Under the pieces are notes generated by a model. That model saw nothing but the letters and a program-made list of their open reading frames with translations. It was not told the DNA's origin and made no database searches. This document shows positions 1-9,341 of a stretch of 64,000 nucleotides of DNA, in pieces. Made by a program: the position numbers and the translations under genes. The stretch is taken from NCBI GenBank assembly GCA_963721365.1, contig CAVRJE010000015.1, positions 119,433 through 183,432 on the forward strand, written 5' to 3'. Within the stretch, counting starts at the first letter, position 1. Each line of letters begins with the position of its first letter. Source of the DNA: CAIQPS01 sp963721365. Lineage in GTDB: Bacteria; Actinomycetota; Thermoleophilia; RBG-16-64-13.

Positions 1-1065
1 GATGAGACCGAGTTGGTGGCAATGCGACACCATCGGAGCCATCCCGTGGTAGCGCAGACCACCCGCGTGGATGCCCGGCGGGATGAAGTCGTGGCCGAGA
101 GTCTCCATCTTCAGGAGAGGGGTGAGCTTGGAGGTGTCGCCGTAGTCGAACGCGTACACGCCCTTGGTCATGGTTGGGCAGGCCGCGGGTTCGACCGCGA
201 TGATGCGGGTCTTCTTGCCCTTCTTGATGTTCTCGCCTACGAAGGGGAAGCCTATGCCGGCAAAGTTGGAGCCGCCGCCGACGCAACCCACGACGAAATC
301 GGGGTAGGCGCCGGTGAGCTCCATCTGCTCGATGGCTTCCTGCCCGATGACCGTCTGGTGGAGCAGAACGTGATTGAGCACGGAGCCCAGCGAGTAGTGA
401 GTGTCATCGCGCTGAGCCGCGACCTCGACCGCTTCGCTGATGGCTATGCCGAGGCTACCGGGCGAATCCGGGTCTTCGGCCAGGATCGCCCGGCCGGACT
501 GGGTGGTGTCGGAGGGGCTGGGAATGACTTCGGCGCCCCACACCCGGATCATGCTCCGGCGATACGGTTTCTGGAAATACGAGACTTTCACCATGTAGAC
601 CAGGCACTCCATGCCGAACATCTGGCAGGCGAGAGCCAGAGCGCAGCCCCACTGCCCGGCGCCGGTCTCGGTGGTGAGTTTGGTGATGCCTTCCTGCTTG
701 TTGTACCAGGCCTGGGCGACGGCGGTGTTGGGCTTGTGCGACCCGGCCGGGCTGACGCCCTCGTACTTGAAGTAGATCTTGGCTGGGGTGTCGAGCGCCT
801 TCTCCCATCGGGCGGCGCGGATGAGCGGGGTGGGCCGCCACAGCTTGTAGATCTCCCGGACCTCATCGGGGATCTCGATCTGGGGCTCCATCGACATCTC
901 CTGCATGATGAGGCCCATCGGGAACAGCGGCGCGAGGTCATCCGGACCGGCGGGCTGCAACGTTCCCGGGTGGAGGGGCGGGGGCGGGGGCGCTGGGAGG
1001 TCGGCCGCAACGTTGTACCACGACGTCGGGATCCGGTCTTCCGGTAGCAGGTACTTTATCGCCAT
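1..1065 (-). CDS. trpB: TrpB2-type tryptophan synthase beta-like protein (partial, C-terminus outside window)
   Basis: PLP-dependent enzyme that would join indole and serine to make tryptophan. The minus-strand frame is open from an ATG at 1065 to the window edge (355 codons). Visible features are the PLP-lysine motif GSHKPNTA near residue 110, the ETGAGQWG segment that follows it, and the phosphate-binding GCVGGGSN loop near residue 270. The long N-terminal extension (YLLPEDRIPTSWYN) and the VSYFQKPYRRSMI segment are typical of the TrpB2 subfamily, which usually works without a partner TrpA. No trpA is visible beside it. It is transcribed divergently from the glycosyltransferase at 1228. No frame break is seen. 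Confidence 0.9.
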   Translation of the reverse strand, partial: MAIKYLLPEDRIPTSWYNVAADLPAPPPPPLHPGTLQPAGPDDLAPLFPMGLIMQEMSMEPQIEIPDEVREIYKLWRPTPLIRAARWEKALDTPAKIYFKYEGVSPAGSHKPNTAVAQAWYNKQEGITKLTTETGAGQWGCALALACQMFGMECLVYMVKVSYFQKPYRRSMIRVWGAEVIPSPSDTTQSGRAILAEDPDSPGSLGIAISEAVEVAAQRDDTHYSLGSVLNHVLLHQTVIGQEAIEQMELTGAYPDFVVGCVGGGSNFAGIGFPFVGENIKKGKKTRIIAVEPAACPTMTKGVYAFDYGDTSKLTPLLKMETLGHDFIPPGIHAGGLRYHGMAPMVSHCHQLGLI

Positions 1066-1227
1066 GCCTTTCGTGCCTTTCCATCCTTGTGAGGGCTAGA
1101 GAGAGGCAAAGTAACACAAAAGCCAGGAAACGTGCATGATTACGGAAGAACGGGGTATGCTACCGTCGTTCTCGGCTCGATGAGGAACGAAGCTACTCCG
1201 ACACGACTAAGGGCCCAGGGAGGCGCC

Positions 1228-2686
1228 ATGGCCGATCTTCTCCGCTTGACGCCGGACACGCTGGAGTTCGTCCTGCTCTCCTTCGAAGGGCCCGACCAGT
1301 ACGCGATGGCAGGCGGGCTCGGGGTGCGGATGAAGGAACTGGCCCTCGAGTTGGCCCGCCAAGGGTTCCAGACCCACCTCGTGTTCATCGGCGATCCCGA
1401 TCTGCCCGCGTTAGAGTCGCCCGCGGAGAATCTCACGCTCCACCGCTGGGGCCAGTGGCTGTCGGGCCATTACCGGGGCGGCGTCTACCAGGGAGAAGAG
1501 GCCAAACTCATCGATTGGAACGAGCAACTCCCCGGCTATGTCGTCTCCCGCTTGGTCCGGCCCGCGGTGGCGGCCGGCCGTCTCACAGCGGTGCTGGCCG
1601 AGGAGTGGCACACGGCTTACTCCACCTGCCAGCTGTCCGATCGGCTCTGGGCCGAAGGGCTCCGGGACAAGGCCGTCCTGCTCTGGAACGCCAACAACGT
1701 CATGGGGTTCGATCGCATCAACTGGGGCCGGCTGGATTTCTGCTCGCAGATCACCACCGTCTCGCGCTACATGAAGCACGTGATGTGGGGCCGGGCCGTG
1801 AATCCGCTCGTGATCCCCAACGGCATCCCGGGTGACAGGGTCCAGCGGGCCGACCCGGATCTGGTGGCCAGATTGAGAGCCGCCTTCGCCGGGAGAGAGC
1901 TTGTGTTCAAGATAGGGCGCTTCAGCCCCGACAAGCGCTGGCACATGGCGATGGACGCGATGGTTGAGGAGAAGCGGGCCGGCCACGATGTCGCCACCGT
2001 GATACGCGGCGGCGTGGAGCCGCACGGGGCGGAAGTGCTCGCCAATGCCCACGCTCGGGGCCTGGAGATCGTCGATGTCAGGCCCCCGCGCGACCCGCGG
2101 GAGGCCATCGAAGCGCTCGCCCAGACCCCGCGGGCGGACATCTACAACATAGCCAGCTTCATGAGTGACGAGTTGATCTCGGTCTTCTACACGGCAGCCG
2201 ACGCCGTCCTCGCCAATTCCGGCCACGAGCCTTTCGGCCTGGTGGGATTGGAGGTCATGGCCGCCGGCGGCGTCGCCTTCGTCGGCACTACCGGCGAGGA
2301 CTACGCGGTGCCCTTCCTCAACTGCATCGCGCTCGACACCGACGACCCCACCGAGATCAACATCGGCCTCGACTTCCTTAGGAGGCACCCGGACGTCGTC
2401 GAGCGGATGCGTTCCGACGCGCAGGAGACGGCCGAGAGCTTCAGTTGGAAGAACGTCGTGGAGGACAACCTGCTGGGCAAGCTCCGCTACGTGGCCCTCC
2501 GGCAGCTTGTCGCTCCACCAGGCAATAGCGAGACCGCGGTGGCGCCGGCCGAGGCGCCGGCCCGGACGCACCCACCGCCGGCCGCAAGACGAAGGCGGCG
2601 AAGCAGGACGGCAACGCTCGGCGGCCTACGGCGGCGAATCGGTGACCCAGCGCCCTTCCGTCAAGCCGCAGACATCGGAAACGTAG
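1228..2686 (+). CDS. GT4/GT5-type glycosyltransferase (glycogen/glucan synthase-like)
   Basis: Probable nucleotide-sugar glucosyltransferase of alpha-glucan metabolism. The N-terminal half has AGGLGVRMKELALELARQG, the glucan-synthase-like donor/acceptor loop. The C-terminal Rossmann half has KIGRFSPDKRW and the nucleotide-sugar motif NSGHEPFGLVGLEVMAAGG. The ATG at 1228 is preferred because AGGGAGG lies just upstream; the frame is open further up but without a ribosome site. The C-terminal tail changes frame: read straight, the frame runs on into the next gene, while the other two frames stop at 2645 (TGA) and 2686 (TAG). I take 2686 as the likely end. It is followed directly by two GH57 genes, so a role in synthesis or turnover of an intracellular glucan is inferred. 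Confidence 0.75.
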
Positions 2687-2703
2687 AGGAAACGGTAGGG
2701 ACC

Positions 2704-3917
2704 GTGGCAGAGAACCTTGTCACTTACTGTGTCGTCCATCAGCCGCGGCGCATCAAGTTGCCCGCCCAGGTCATCCCGCCGGGCACGAAGCCGGAGGACA
2801 TGGCCCCCTACCTGCTGGACGACGCCATGAACCGGAGGTACTTCGAGAAGGTCGCCCGCTGGTGCTACTACCCGGCGTGCCAGATGTTCCTGGACATGCT
2901 GGACGAGGGCTACAAGTTGGGCCTGGGATTCTCGGTGAGCTTCCTGTGGCAGTTGAGCCGCTGGGACACCCAGTTGGCGGAGCGTTTCCGCCGGCTCGTG
3001 GCCCATCCCAACTGCGAACTGGTGGGGGTCGAACCCTACCACAGCTTCGCTTTCGCCATAGACATCAGAGCTCTTCCGGACGGAGATGAGGCGGGGCAAG
3101 GACTTCGCCGAGGATTTCTTCGATAAAGAGATCCGCGTGACCGACACGACCGAGATGGTCATGAACAACGAGGTCTACTACGCCCTTCTGCAGTCCGGAT
3201 ACCGGGCAGGAATGCTCGACGGCCGCAAGTGGGTGCTCGACTGGCGGGAGGCGACCCATCTCTACCGCTACGGCGAGCGGGATCTCGCGCTCTTCTGCCG
3301 CCATCACGAGCTCTCGGACGACGTCGGCTATCGCTTCAGCAACAAGACCTGGTCGGGATATCCCCTCCGCGCCGACGCCTACGCCGAGCATCTGCGCAGC
3401 ACCTGGGGTGACTTCGTCTTCATCGGGTGGGACTTCGAGACATTCGGCGAGCACCACAGCGTGGACACGGGCATCTTCGACTTCATGCGGTCCATGCCCG
3501 CCCAGCTCAAGCGGCAAGGTGTTCGCTGCCTCACGCCCAGCGAAGCCGTCGACGAGTTCGGCAAGGCCCACCTGCCTGAATCTGCCGCTGCCCGAGTTCG
3601 GCACCACCTGGGCCGGCTCCGGAGGCATGGAGTTCTTCCTGGGCAACCCCTCGCAGCAAGCGATATTCCGGCTGATGCACTCGGTGCTCCACAAGGCCCG
3701 TCTGACCGGCGATCGCACGCTACTCGACCTTGCGCTCTGGCTGCTCCAGTCCGACAATCTGCACCTCATCCAATGGGCGGGCCGTTCGGGCTCCGAGGCC
3801 GAGGTGTCGGCGTACTTCACGCCGAACGAGTGGTGGGATCTGGGCCCGGACAGCATCCTCACCGAGCAGCAGCGCGTGTACACGAACTTCGTCCGGGCGA
3901 TGGATGACTACGTCTGA
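2704..3917 (+). CDS. GH57 family alpha-amylase-like glycoside hydrolase (two frame breaks)
   Basis: Retaining alpha-glucan hydrolase or 4-alpha-glucanotransferase of family GH57. The chain starts at GTG 2704 (AENLVTYCVVHQPRR) and contains VEPYHSFAF, RVTDTTEMVMNNEVYY, DDVGYRFSNKTWSGYP and FIGWDFETFGEHHS, which hold the conserved GH57 regions, then TTWAGSGGMEFFLGN and WLLQSDNLHLIQWAGRSGSE. Three frames must be joined: breaks near 3067 and near 3585 each fit one extra base, and the protein continues with normal family spacing. About 400 residues, usual for the short GH57 type. The stop at 3917 overlaps the start of the next GH57 gene (3904), indicating translational coupling. Confidence 0.85.
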
Positions 3918-6900
3918 TCCGATCCACGTAGCGTTCGTCTGGCACATGCACCAGCCGTACTACCGGTCCGCCCGGACCGGGGCTTTTCAGATGCCCTGGG
4001 CCCGGCTGCACGCGCTCAAGGACTACCTCGACATGGTCGAGGTCATGGCCGACTACCCCACCATCCACCAGACGTTCAACCTCGTCCCTTCCCTCGTCGA
4101 GCAACTGGAGGACTACGCGGCGGGCGGTGTGGCCGATGTGTACTGGGAGCACACCATGAAGCCGGCCGTGGAGCTTTCACCGAGCGAACGGGCGTTCATC
4201 GTGGAGCGCATGTGCGAGCGTTCCGACCACCCGCGGGCTAAATCCCACCCTCGCTACCTGGAGCTCGCGCAGAAACGGGAGTCTGAGGCATGCCGGGGAT
4301 GGGACACGTGCGGCAGACTTTTCAGCGTCGACGAACTCCGAGACCTCCAGGTCTGGTTCAACCTCGCCTGGTTCGATCCGACCCTGCTGGAGGCCCCGGC
4401 GCTCGCCATGCTGGTGGAGCGCGGCCGCGACTACCGCGAAGAGGACAAGCTGGTCCTTGACCAGGTTCAGCGCGACATCCTGGCCAGGGTCATCCCCGCC
4501 TACCAGGACGCCGCCGGGCGGGGGCAGATCGAAGTGTCCACCTCCCCGTATTTCCACCCGATCCTCCCGCTGCTCGCGAACAGCGATACGGCCCGGGTCG
4601 CCGCGGGCGACACCGTGTTGCCCCATCGGCGCTTCGCCCACCCCGAGGACGCCTGGGAACAGGTCCAGAGCGGGGTAGCCAAGCACGAGCGGGTCTTTGG
4701 AGCTCGTCCCCGCGGGATGTGGTGCTCGGAGCAAGCCGTCGGAGAAGACGTGCTGCCGCTATTGATGAAGGCCGGCATCGAGTGGACGATCGGTGATCAG
4801 ACCGTCCTTTCCCGCTCACTGTCGGGCAGTGCGGCCCGGGGCGGCACGGCTGGGGGCAGCGCGGCCCGGGGCGGCACAAGCACCCCAGGAGGGGCGGGGG
4901 GCGCCTCGGCGTCTTCCTACGCGCCCTATCTGCTACGCCGGGAAGAGGGCGAGATGGCGATCGTCTTCCGCGATCACACCCTCTCGGACCTGATAGGTTT
5001 CGGCTACCAGAGCTGGGACTCCCGTGATGCCGCCCACGACCTGCTGGGCCGCATCCGCGCCATCGGAGCGGAGGGCGCGCCGCTCGTGACCATCGCCCTC
5101 GACGGCGAGAACGCCTGGGAGTACTACCCGCACGACGGCCGGGATTTCCTTCGCCACCTCTACGATGGTCTCGCGACCGATCCGGGGATCCGCTGCGTGA
5201 CCGTGTCCGAGTATCTCGACCGGCACCCTGCCACCGAGGCGCTCGACTGGCTCCATACCGGTTCGTGGATAGGAGGCGACCTGCGGACCTGGAGCGGCGA
5301 CCCGGGGCACAACACGGCCTGGGACCTTCTCCATGACGCGCGAGACCTCGCGGCCTCCCGTCGCTCGCGGGCGGCCGGCGCCGCGGCAGGCCCAGACCTG
5401 CTCGAAACTGTCGAAGCGGCCTGGCGCCACGTCCTTGTCGCCGAAGGAAGTGACTGGTTCTGGTGGTTCGGCGAGCATCACCACACGGAGCTAGACCACG
5501 TATGGGACCTGGAGTTCAGGCAGCGCCTGCAAGAGGTCTACAGGTGTCTGGGCGAGCCTGTCCCTATCCGCCTCTACCTCCCCGTGCTCGCGGCGGCCGC
5601 GGCGAGCCGCCCGGAGCCGCCTTCGGGCGCCATCCAGCCGGTGATCGACGGCAGACTTGGGGACGAGGACGGCTGGGACGCCGCGGGGTTGCTCGCACCC
5701 GATCATCCCTCGACCATGCAGCGGGCCGATGGGACTCGCATCATCGAGGCGCGGTTCGGATGGGGCGCCGAGCACCTCTATCTGCTGCTGCTCCCTCGGG
5801 ACCTGACGGACCTGGAGGGGCTGGAACTGGAACTCAGGGTGACTCCCGCGGGCAGCGAGGACGACTCGGTGTTTCACATTGCGCTCGTCGAAGGCGGGCG
5901 GATGGAGGTAAGCTGCAGCCAGTGCGGACATCTAGCCGGTACGGCGATTGGTGCGTGGGGAGACGTGGTCGAGATCGCGCTGCCTCTCGCCGTTCCGGCC
6001 TTGGCCGGTGACGACCGGTTGGGTCTGGTCCTTCGTGTCGGGCGCGAAGGGATGACGGATCATGTCTTTCGCTCCGCGGATCTGGTGCCCGCTGGAGAGG
6101 TCGACGCCATGAAAGCCCTGGAAATAGTCACATTCCTTACCGACTTTGGATGGTGCGGGGGGTACGTCGCGGCCTGTGAGGCCACGATCGCCCGGGTGTG
6201 TCCCAGCGCCCGGTTGTTGCACGTGTCCCACGAGGTGCCGGTGGGCGACGTGCCGGCCGGAGCCCTCGTTCTGGCCAGGGTCGCGCCGCTCTGTCCCGAA
6301 GCGGTGCATCTGGCGGTCATCGACCCGGGCGTGGGGACCGCGCGGCGTCCGATAGTTCTTGCGGCTGCGCGTGGAGACTTCCTGGTAGGGCCCGACAACG
6401 GCCTTCTCATCGACGCCGCGGAGGCGCTCGGGGGCGCGACCGGCGCCTGGGCTCTCGACGTCGAGCGGGTGCGCGTCCGGGCCGGTCTTTCGCCCGAGAC
6501 GGTCTCGACCACCTTCCACGGCCGCGACCTCTTCGCGCCCGCTTCGGCGCTGCTCGCCGCCGGAGCGGAGCCGGCCTCCCTTGGTCGAGCCCTGGAGCTC
6601 GCCTCCCTCGTACGGCTGGCTCCCATTCCCGTCCAGGCGACGGATGGGGGAGCCTCCGCCCCCGTCATCGAGGTCGACCGCTTCGGCAACGTTGGCCTGG
6701 GATTGCCCTTCGCCGAACTCCCGGCCGGGCAGAGTGCGGACGCCAGGTTCCTGGTCGAAGTGGCCGGCGATGATCTGCCCGAGTGGAGCGCCCGCGTGGT
6801 AAGGACCTACGGGGAGCTTCTGCCGGGCGAACTCGGCCTCATCAGGGACTCGTGGGGCCAGGCAGCGCTCGCCCTCAACGGCGCCAGCGCTTCCGAGTTG

Positions 6901-7008
6901 CTGGGCGTCAGGCGCGGCGTGATGGTGACGCTGACCCCCTTCGGCGGGGGCGTCGCGCATCGGGGCGGGGCAGGCGGCGATGCCGCGCCCGTGGAGTCGA
7001 ACCAGTGA
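3904..7008 (+). CDS. GH57 glycoside hydrolase in one open frame with a SAM hydroxide adenosyltransferase domain
   Basis: One uninterrupted frame of about 1034 codons. Residues 1 to about 560 are a GH57 catalytic region: VAFVWHMHQPYYR at the start, YFHPILPLL, FGARPRGMWCSEQAVGED and ITALDGENAWEYY-like (seen as TIALDGENAWEYY). Residues 600-730 look like a C-terminal beta domain. From the Met encoded at 6110 a second, complete SAM hydroxide adenosyltransferase follows. The boundary has a ribosome-site-like GGAGAGG and the sequence CCATGA, in which a TGA in another frame overlaps the ATG. A lost stop is therefore as likely as a real fusion. The start ATG at 3904 lies inside the end of the preceding GH57 gene. 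Confidence 0.8.
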   Translation: MTTSDPIHVAFVWHMHQPYYRSARTGAFQMPWARLHALKDYLDMVEVMADYPTIHQTFNLVPSLVEQLEDYAAGGVADVYWEHTMKPAVELSPSERAFIVERMCERSDHPRAKSHPRYLELAQKRESEACRGWDTCGRLFSVDELRDLQVWFNLAWFDPTLLEAPALAMLVERGRDYREEDKLVLDQVQRDILARVIPAYQDAAGRGQIEVSTSPYFHPILPLLANSDTARVAAGDTVLPHRRFAHPEDAWEQVQSGVAKHERVFGARPRGMWCSEQAVGEDVLPLLMKAGIEWTIGDQTVLSRSLSGSAARGGTAGGSAARGGTSTPGGAGGASASSYAPYLLRREEGEMAIVFRDHTLSDLIGFGYQSWDSRDAAHDLLGRIRAIGAEGAPLVTIALDGENAWEYYPHDGRDFLRHLYDGLATDPGIRCVTVSEYLDRHPATEALDWLHTGSWIGGDLRTWSGDPGHNTAWDLLHDARDLAASRRSRAAGAAAGPDLLETVEAAWRHVLVAEGSDWFWWFGEHHHTELDHVWDLEFRQRLQEVYRCLGEPVPIRLYLPVLAAAAASRPEPPSGAIQPVIDGRLGDEDGWDAAGLLAPDHPSTMQRADGTRIIEARFGWGAEHLYLLLLPRDLTDLEGLELELRVTPAGSEDDSVFHIALVEGGRMEVSCSQCGHLAGTAIGAWGDVVEIALPLAVPALAGDDRLGLVLRVGREGMTDHVFRSADLVPAGEVDAMKALEIVTFLTDFGWCGGYVAACEATIARVCPSARLLHVSHEVPVGDVPAGALVLARVAPLCPEAVHLAVIDPGVGTARRPIVLAAARGDFLVGPDNGLLIDAAEALGGATGAWALDVERVRVRAGLSPETVSTTFHGRDLFAPASALLAAGAEPASLGRALELASLVRLAPIPVQATDGGASAPVIEVDRFGNVGLGLPFAELPAGQSADARFLVEVAGDDLPEWSARVVRTYGELLPGELGLIRDSWGQAALALNGASASELLGVRRGVMVTLTPFGGGVAHRGGAGGDAAPVESNQ
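4827..4877 (+). repeat. short tandem repeat inside the GH57 gene coding a Gly/Ala/Ser-rich linker
   Basis: The 17-base unit GCGGCCCGGGGCGGCAC occurs at 4831-4847 and again at 4861-4877 (period 30). It encodes two GSAARGGT-like copies, followed by a Gly/Ser-rich stretch before the YAPYLLRREEGEM segment. It looks like a low-complexity insertion in a loop of the GH57 domain. Confidence 0.7.
6110..7008 (+). CDS. SAM hydroxide adenosyltransferase (DUF62 / chlorinase-fluorinase fold)
   Basis: Enzyme that splits S-adenosylmethionine into adenosine and methionine using water. The N-terminal domain shows TFLTDFGWCGGYVAACE (family motif LTDFG), the SHEVPVGD segment, HLAVIDPGVGT and LVGPDNGLL. TTFHGRDLFAPASALLA ends the catalytic domain, and the C-terminal beta domain contains VIEVDRFGNVGLG. 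About 299 residues, the normal length for a stand-alone member, which argues that it is a separate gene whose upstream stop has been lost. It is in the same open frame as the GH57 protein. Its TGA stop at 7006-7008 overlaps the GTG start of rlmN. Confidence 0.8.
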
Positions 7009-8345
7009 CCGGCAAACCTGGGCAGAGACGACCGAAGGGCGGTCCCACTTCGTCGCGACGCCGGCCTCCAGCGCCCGGGTCGTCGCCCTCGCGGTCGCCG
7101 TCGACCCGGCGATCTTCTTCGCCTCAGCGCTCGGCGCGACCCGGGCGCCCCCCCGGGCCCGCGCGGCCGTCCCTGCGCGAGGCCTACACGCCTCAAGCGC
7201 TGCTTGCCGCCTACCGCCCGGATCTCTCCCAAGTGCTGGCCGCTACAGACGCGCCTTCGTTCCGATACGTGCAGGTGCTGGAGCACCTGTTGCGCCGCCC
7301 TCTACGCCCGTTCGCGGAAGCGAGTGCGTTGCCTGCAGATCTCCGAGATAGCCTGGAGGAGTCGGGAGCGTCGGTCCTTTCGGTGGCGGCCACGCAGAGG
7401 GCGGCGGATGGCACGACCAAGCTGCTGCTGAAAGCCGGCGACGGATCCTACATCGAGTCGGTGCTCATGCCCTACGGGCACAGAGTGACCGTGTGCATCT
7501 CGAGCCAGGTCGGATGCGCCGTCGGCTGCGCCTTTTGCGCCACCGGTGCCATGGGATTCCGGCGCAATCTGTCGACGGCCGAGATCGTGGATCAACTGCG
7601 CGCGGCCGCCGCCACTTCGGAGACGGGGCAACGGATCACGAACGTCGTCTACATGGGCATGGGGGAACCATTGCTCAATCTGGGCTCTGTCCTCGATTCC
7701 ATCCGTGTGCTCACCGCCCCGCTCGGACTTGGCATGGGCCACCGAGCGCTCTCGGTATCTACGATCGGCATCCCGACCGGGATACTGCGGATGGCTCGAG
7801 CAGAGCCACAGGTGAACCTCGCGCTCTCGCTGCATGCCGCGGACGACGAGACCCGGGCGCTGCTTATCCCCGAGGGGTTCCGCCATCCACTCGCGGCGAT
7901 CCTCGAGGCCGCCTGGGAGCACTTCGCGATCACCGGTCGCAAGCTCCTCGTGGAATACGTCCTCCTCGCCGGGGTGAACGACTCGCCCGACGATGCCCGG
8001 CGCCTGGCGGCCCTTCTTCGGGGACATGTCGTCGCGGTCAACCTTCTCAGGTGGAACCCGGTGCGCCCGGAAGAACTGGAGCCCATTGTGCCCGCCGGCG
8101 GGACCGAGCGGAGGACGCCCGGCGCCCCGGCGCGGAAAACGGCAGGCAGGCCATCGCAGTCCGCGACGCCCACCGCCGGCCGCGGCAAGGCCTTCTACCC
8201 TTCCTCACCCGCCGCCGTTGCAGCCTTTCGCGCCGTTTTGCGGACGGCCCATATCGAGGCCGTCGTCAGGCAGAGCAAAGGGGCGGACATCGACGCGGCA
8301 TGCGGCCAACTCGCCGGCGCTGTGGGGTCCTACGGTAAGGACTGA
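7005..8345 (+). CDS. rlmN: dual-specificity 23S rRNA (A2503-C2) / tRNA methyltransferase RlmN
   Basis: Radical-SAM enzyme that methylates C2 of A2503 in 23S rRNA and A37 in some tRNAs. The [4Fe-4S] cluster motif is CAVGCAFC, preceded by VTVCISSQVG; SAM-binding YMGMGEPLLN and NLALSLHAADDETR follow, then VEYVLLAGVNDS. The C-terminal GADIDAACGQLA carries the second catalytic cysteine. The GTG start overlaps the preceding stop (GTGA). The first 45 residues are Arg/Pro/Ser-rich, and a 35-residue Arg/Pro/Gly-rich insert lies between NLLRWNPV and GKAFYPSS, so the protein (446 aa) is longer than the usual 350-380. No frame break. Confidence 0.93.
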   Translation: MTGKPGQRRPKGGPTSSRRRPPAPGSSPSRSPSTRRSSSPQRSARPGRPPGPARPSLREAYTPQALLAAYRPDLSQVLAATDAPSFRYVQVLEHLLRRPLRPFAEASALPADLRDSLEESGASVLSVAATQRAADGTTKLLLKAGDGSYIESVLMPYGHRVTVCISSQVGCAVGCAFCATGAMGFRRNLSTAEIVDQLRAAAATSETGQRITNVVYMGMGEPLLNLGSVLDSIRVLTAPLGLGMGHRALSVSTIGIPTGILRMARAEPQVNLALSLHAADDETRALLIPEGFRHPLAAILEAAWEHFAITGRKLLVEYVLLAGVNDSPDDARRLAALLRGHVVAVNLLRWNPVRPEELEPIVPAGGTERRTPGAPARKTAGRPSQSATPTAGRGKAFYPSSPAAVAAFRAVLRTAHIEAVVRQSKGADIDAACGQLAGAVGSYGKD

Positions 8346-8391
8346 TGGTCTTGCCAAAACGTGCGCTGCGCTTCCGGTGCGCACTGCACGG

Positions 8392-8916
8392 TCAGTACTC
8401 GATGCCCTTCTTGGCCGCGCCCTTCGCGTCGAAAGCGTGCTTGACACTGCGCATCTCCGTCACGGTGTCGGCTGCTGCTATGAGTTCCGGGGATGCATCG
8501 CGGCCCGTGATGATCACGGAAAGGCGGGACGGCTTCGTATCGAGGAACTCAAGTATCTCGTCAACAGACACATAACCCTCCGTGACCGCGTAGTTCAGTT
8601 CGTCCAGGATCAGAAGGTCGTAGCGATCGGAGGCGGCGAGCTCGCGGGAGAGTTCCCAGGCCTCGCGGGCCAGCGCCCGGGGCACTGCCGGGTCGTCGGC
8701 CAGCCAGGTGAAGCCGGACCCGATACGCCTCATCTCTACGTTCGGGCAACCCTCGAGTGCCGCCACTTCGCCGTAGTTCCAGTTGCCTTTGATGAACTGG
8801 ACGATCGCGACTTTCTGGCCGTGTCCGGAAGCTCGTAGCGCGGTGCCAAAAGCGGCCGTCGTCTTGCCTTTGCCGTCCCCGGTGTTGACAATGATCCGCC
8901 CCTTGCTCATCGTCAT
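8392..8916 (-). CDS. cobO: cob(I)yrinic acid a,c-diamide adenosyltransferase (CobO/BtuR)
   Basis: Transfers the adenosyl group from ATP to cob(I)alamin or cobyrinic acid diamide in coenzyme B12 assembly or salvage. The P-loop is NTGDGKGKTTAAFG near residue 10; the family segments IVQFIKGNW, DLLILDELNYAV and IITGRDASPELI follow in the normal order. It has 174 residues, the normal length, and ends in KKGIEY, a typical BtuR tail. It is convergent with rlmN. No cobalamin riboswitch was recognised nearby. The only other cobalamin-linked sequence in the window is the degenerate CbiA-like gene at 33.7 kb. Confidence 0.93.
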   Translation of the reverse strand: MTMSKGRIIVNTGDGKGKTTAAFGTALRASGHGQKVAIVQFIKGNWNYGEVAALEGCPNVEMRRIGSGFTWLADDPAVPRALAREAWELSRELAASDRYDLLILDELNYAVTEGYVSVDEILEFLDTKPSRLSVIITGRDASPELIAAADTVTEMRSVKHAFDAKGAAKKGIEY

Positions 8917-8954
8917 CAGCGCGTCGCTAGCTGCGCGCTACCCCGGGATACGTG

Positions 8955-9341
8955 TCAGGCACTCGGCGCCACCGGCGGGGGAACCATCCGGCTGTCGGAT
9001 AGTTGTCCGAGCAAGATCCCAACAGAGCCTGGGGCGGCAAGCAGCGCCAACATCACGTCAGGGGTGAAGGGTGCAAAGACCACCGTGAGCCCCTCGAATT
9101 CGATGCTCATGGTGTCGAGACCACCGGCCTTGACCTGTTGTCCGAAGCGCTGTGCGCTGGCGACGGTATCGACCGCGAGCGCGGCGATGCTGGCCGTGTC
9201 CACTCCTTCACGGGCCATGCTGCTGACGATCAGGCCTTGGTCAGAGACCAGGAGGGCGGCCTTGATACCCGGGATGGCGAGATACCCTCCCAACGCCTGC
9301 TTGAGCGGATCCATCGCCGTTTGCCGGTCGTCCCCAGTCAT
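8955..9341 (-). CDS. roadblock/LC7 domain protein
   Basis: Small (128 aa) roadblock/LC7-fold protein, a family that regulates small GTPases such as MglA or serves as a scaffold. Diagnostic pattern: GIKAALLVSDQGLIVSS near residue 25, an Ala-rich helix, then TMSIEFEGLTVVFAPF and a Leu/Ala-rich final helix. A Pro-rich tail follows. No GTPase gene is seen nearby. Its start (9341) overlaps the stop of the unknown gene 9342-9683 in an ATGA, so the two are probably translated together. Confidence 0.8.
   Translation of the reverse strand: MTGDDRQTAMDPLKQALGGYLAIPGIKAALLVSDQGLIVSSMAREGVDTASIAALAVDTVASAQRFGQQVKAGGLDTMSIEFEGLTVVFAPFTPDVMLALLAAPGSVGILLGQLSDSRMVPPPVAPSA

Noticed and set aside
13..1047. 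Long open frame on the plus strand over trpB
   Set aside because: It is the antisense shadow of trpB; its protein is Arg/His/Gly-rich with no family signature, while the minus strand encodes a clear TrpB.
1411..2571. 386-codon minus-strand frame opposite the glycosyltransferase
   Set aside because: High-GC shadow frame; the plus strand gives recognised GT motifs throughout.
8340..8960. Cobalamin riboswitch near cobO
   Set aside because: No B12-box-like conserved core could be recognised upstream of cobO or of the CbiA-like gene.
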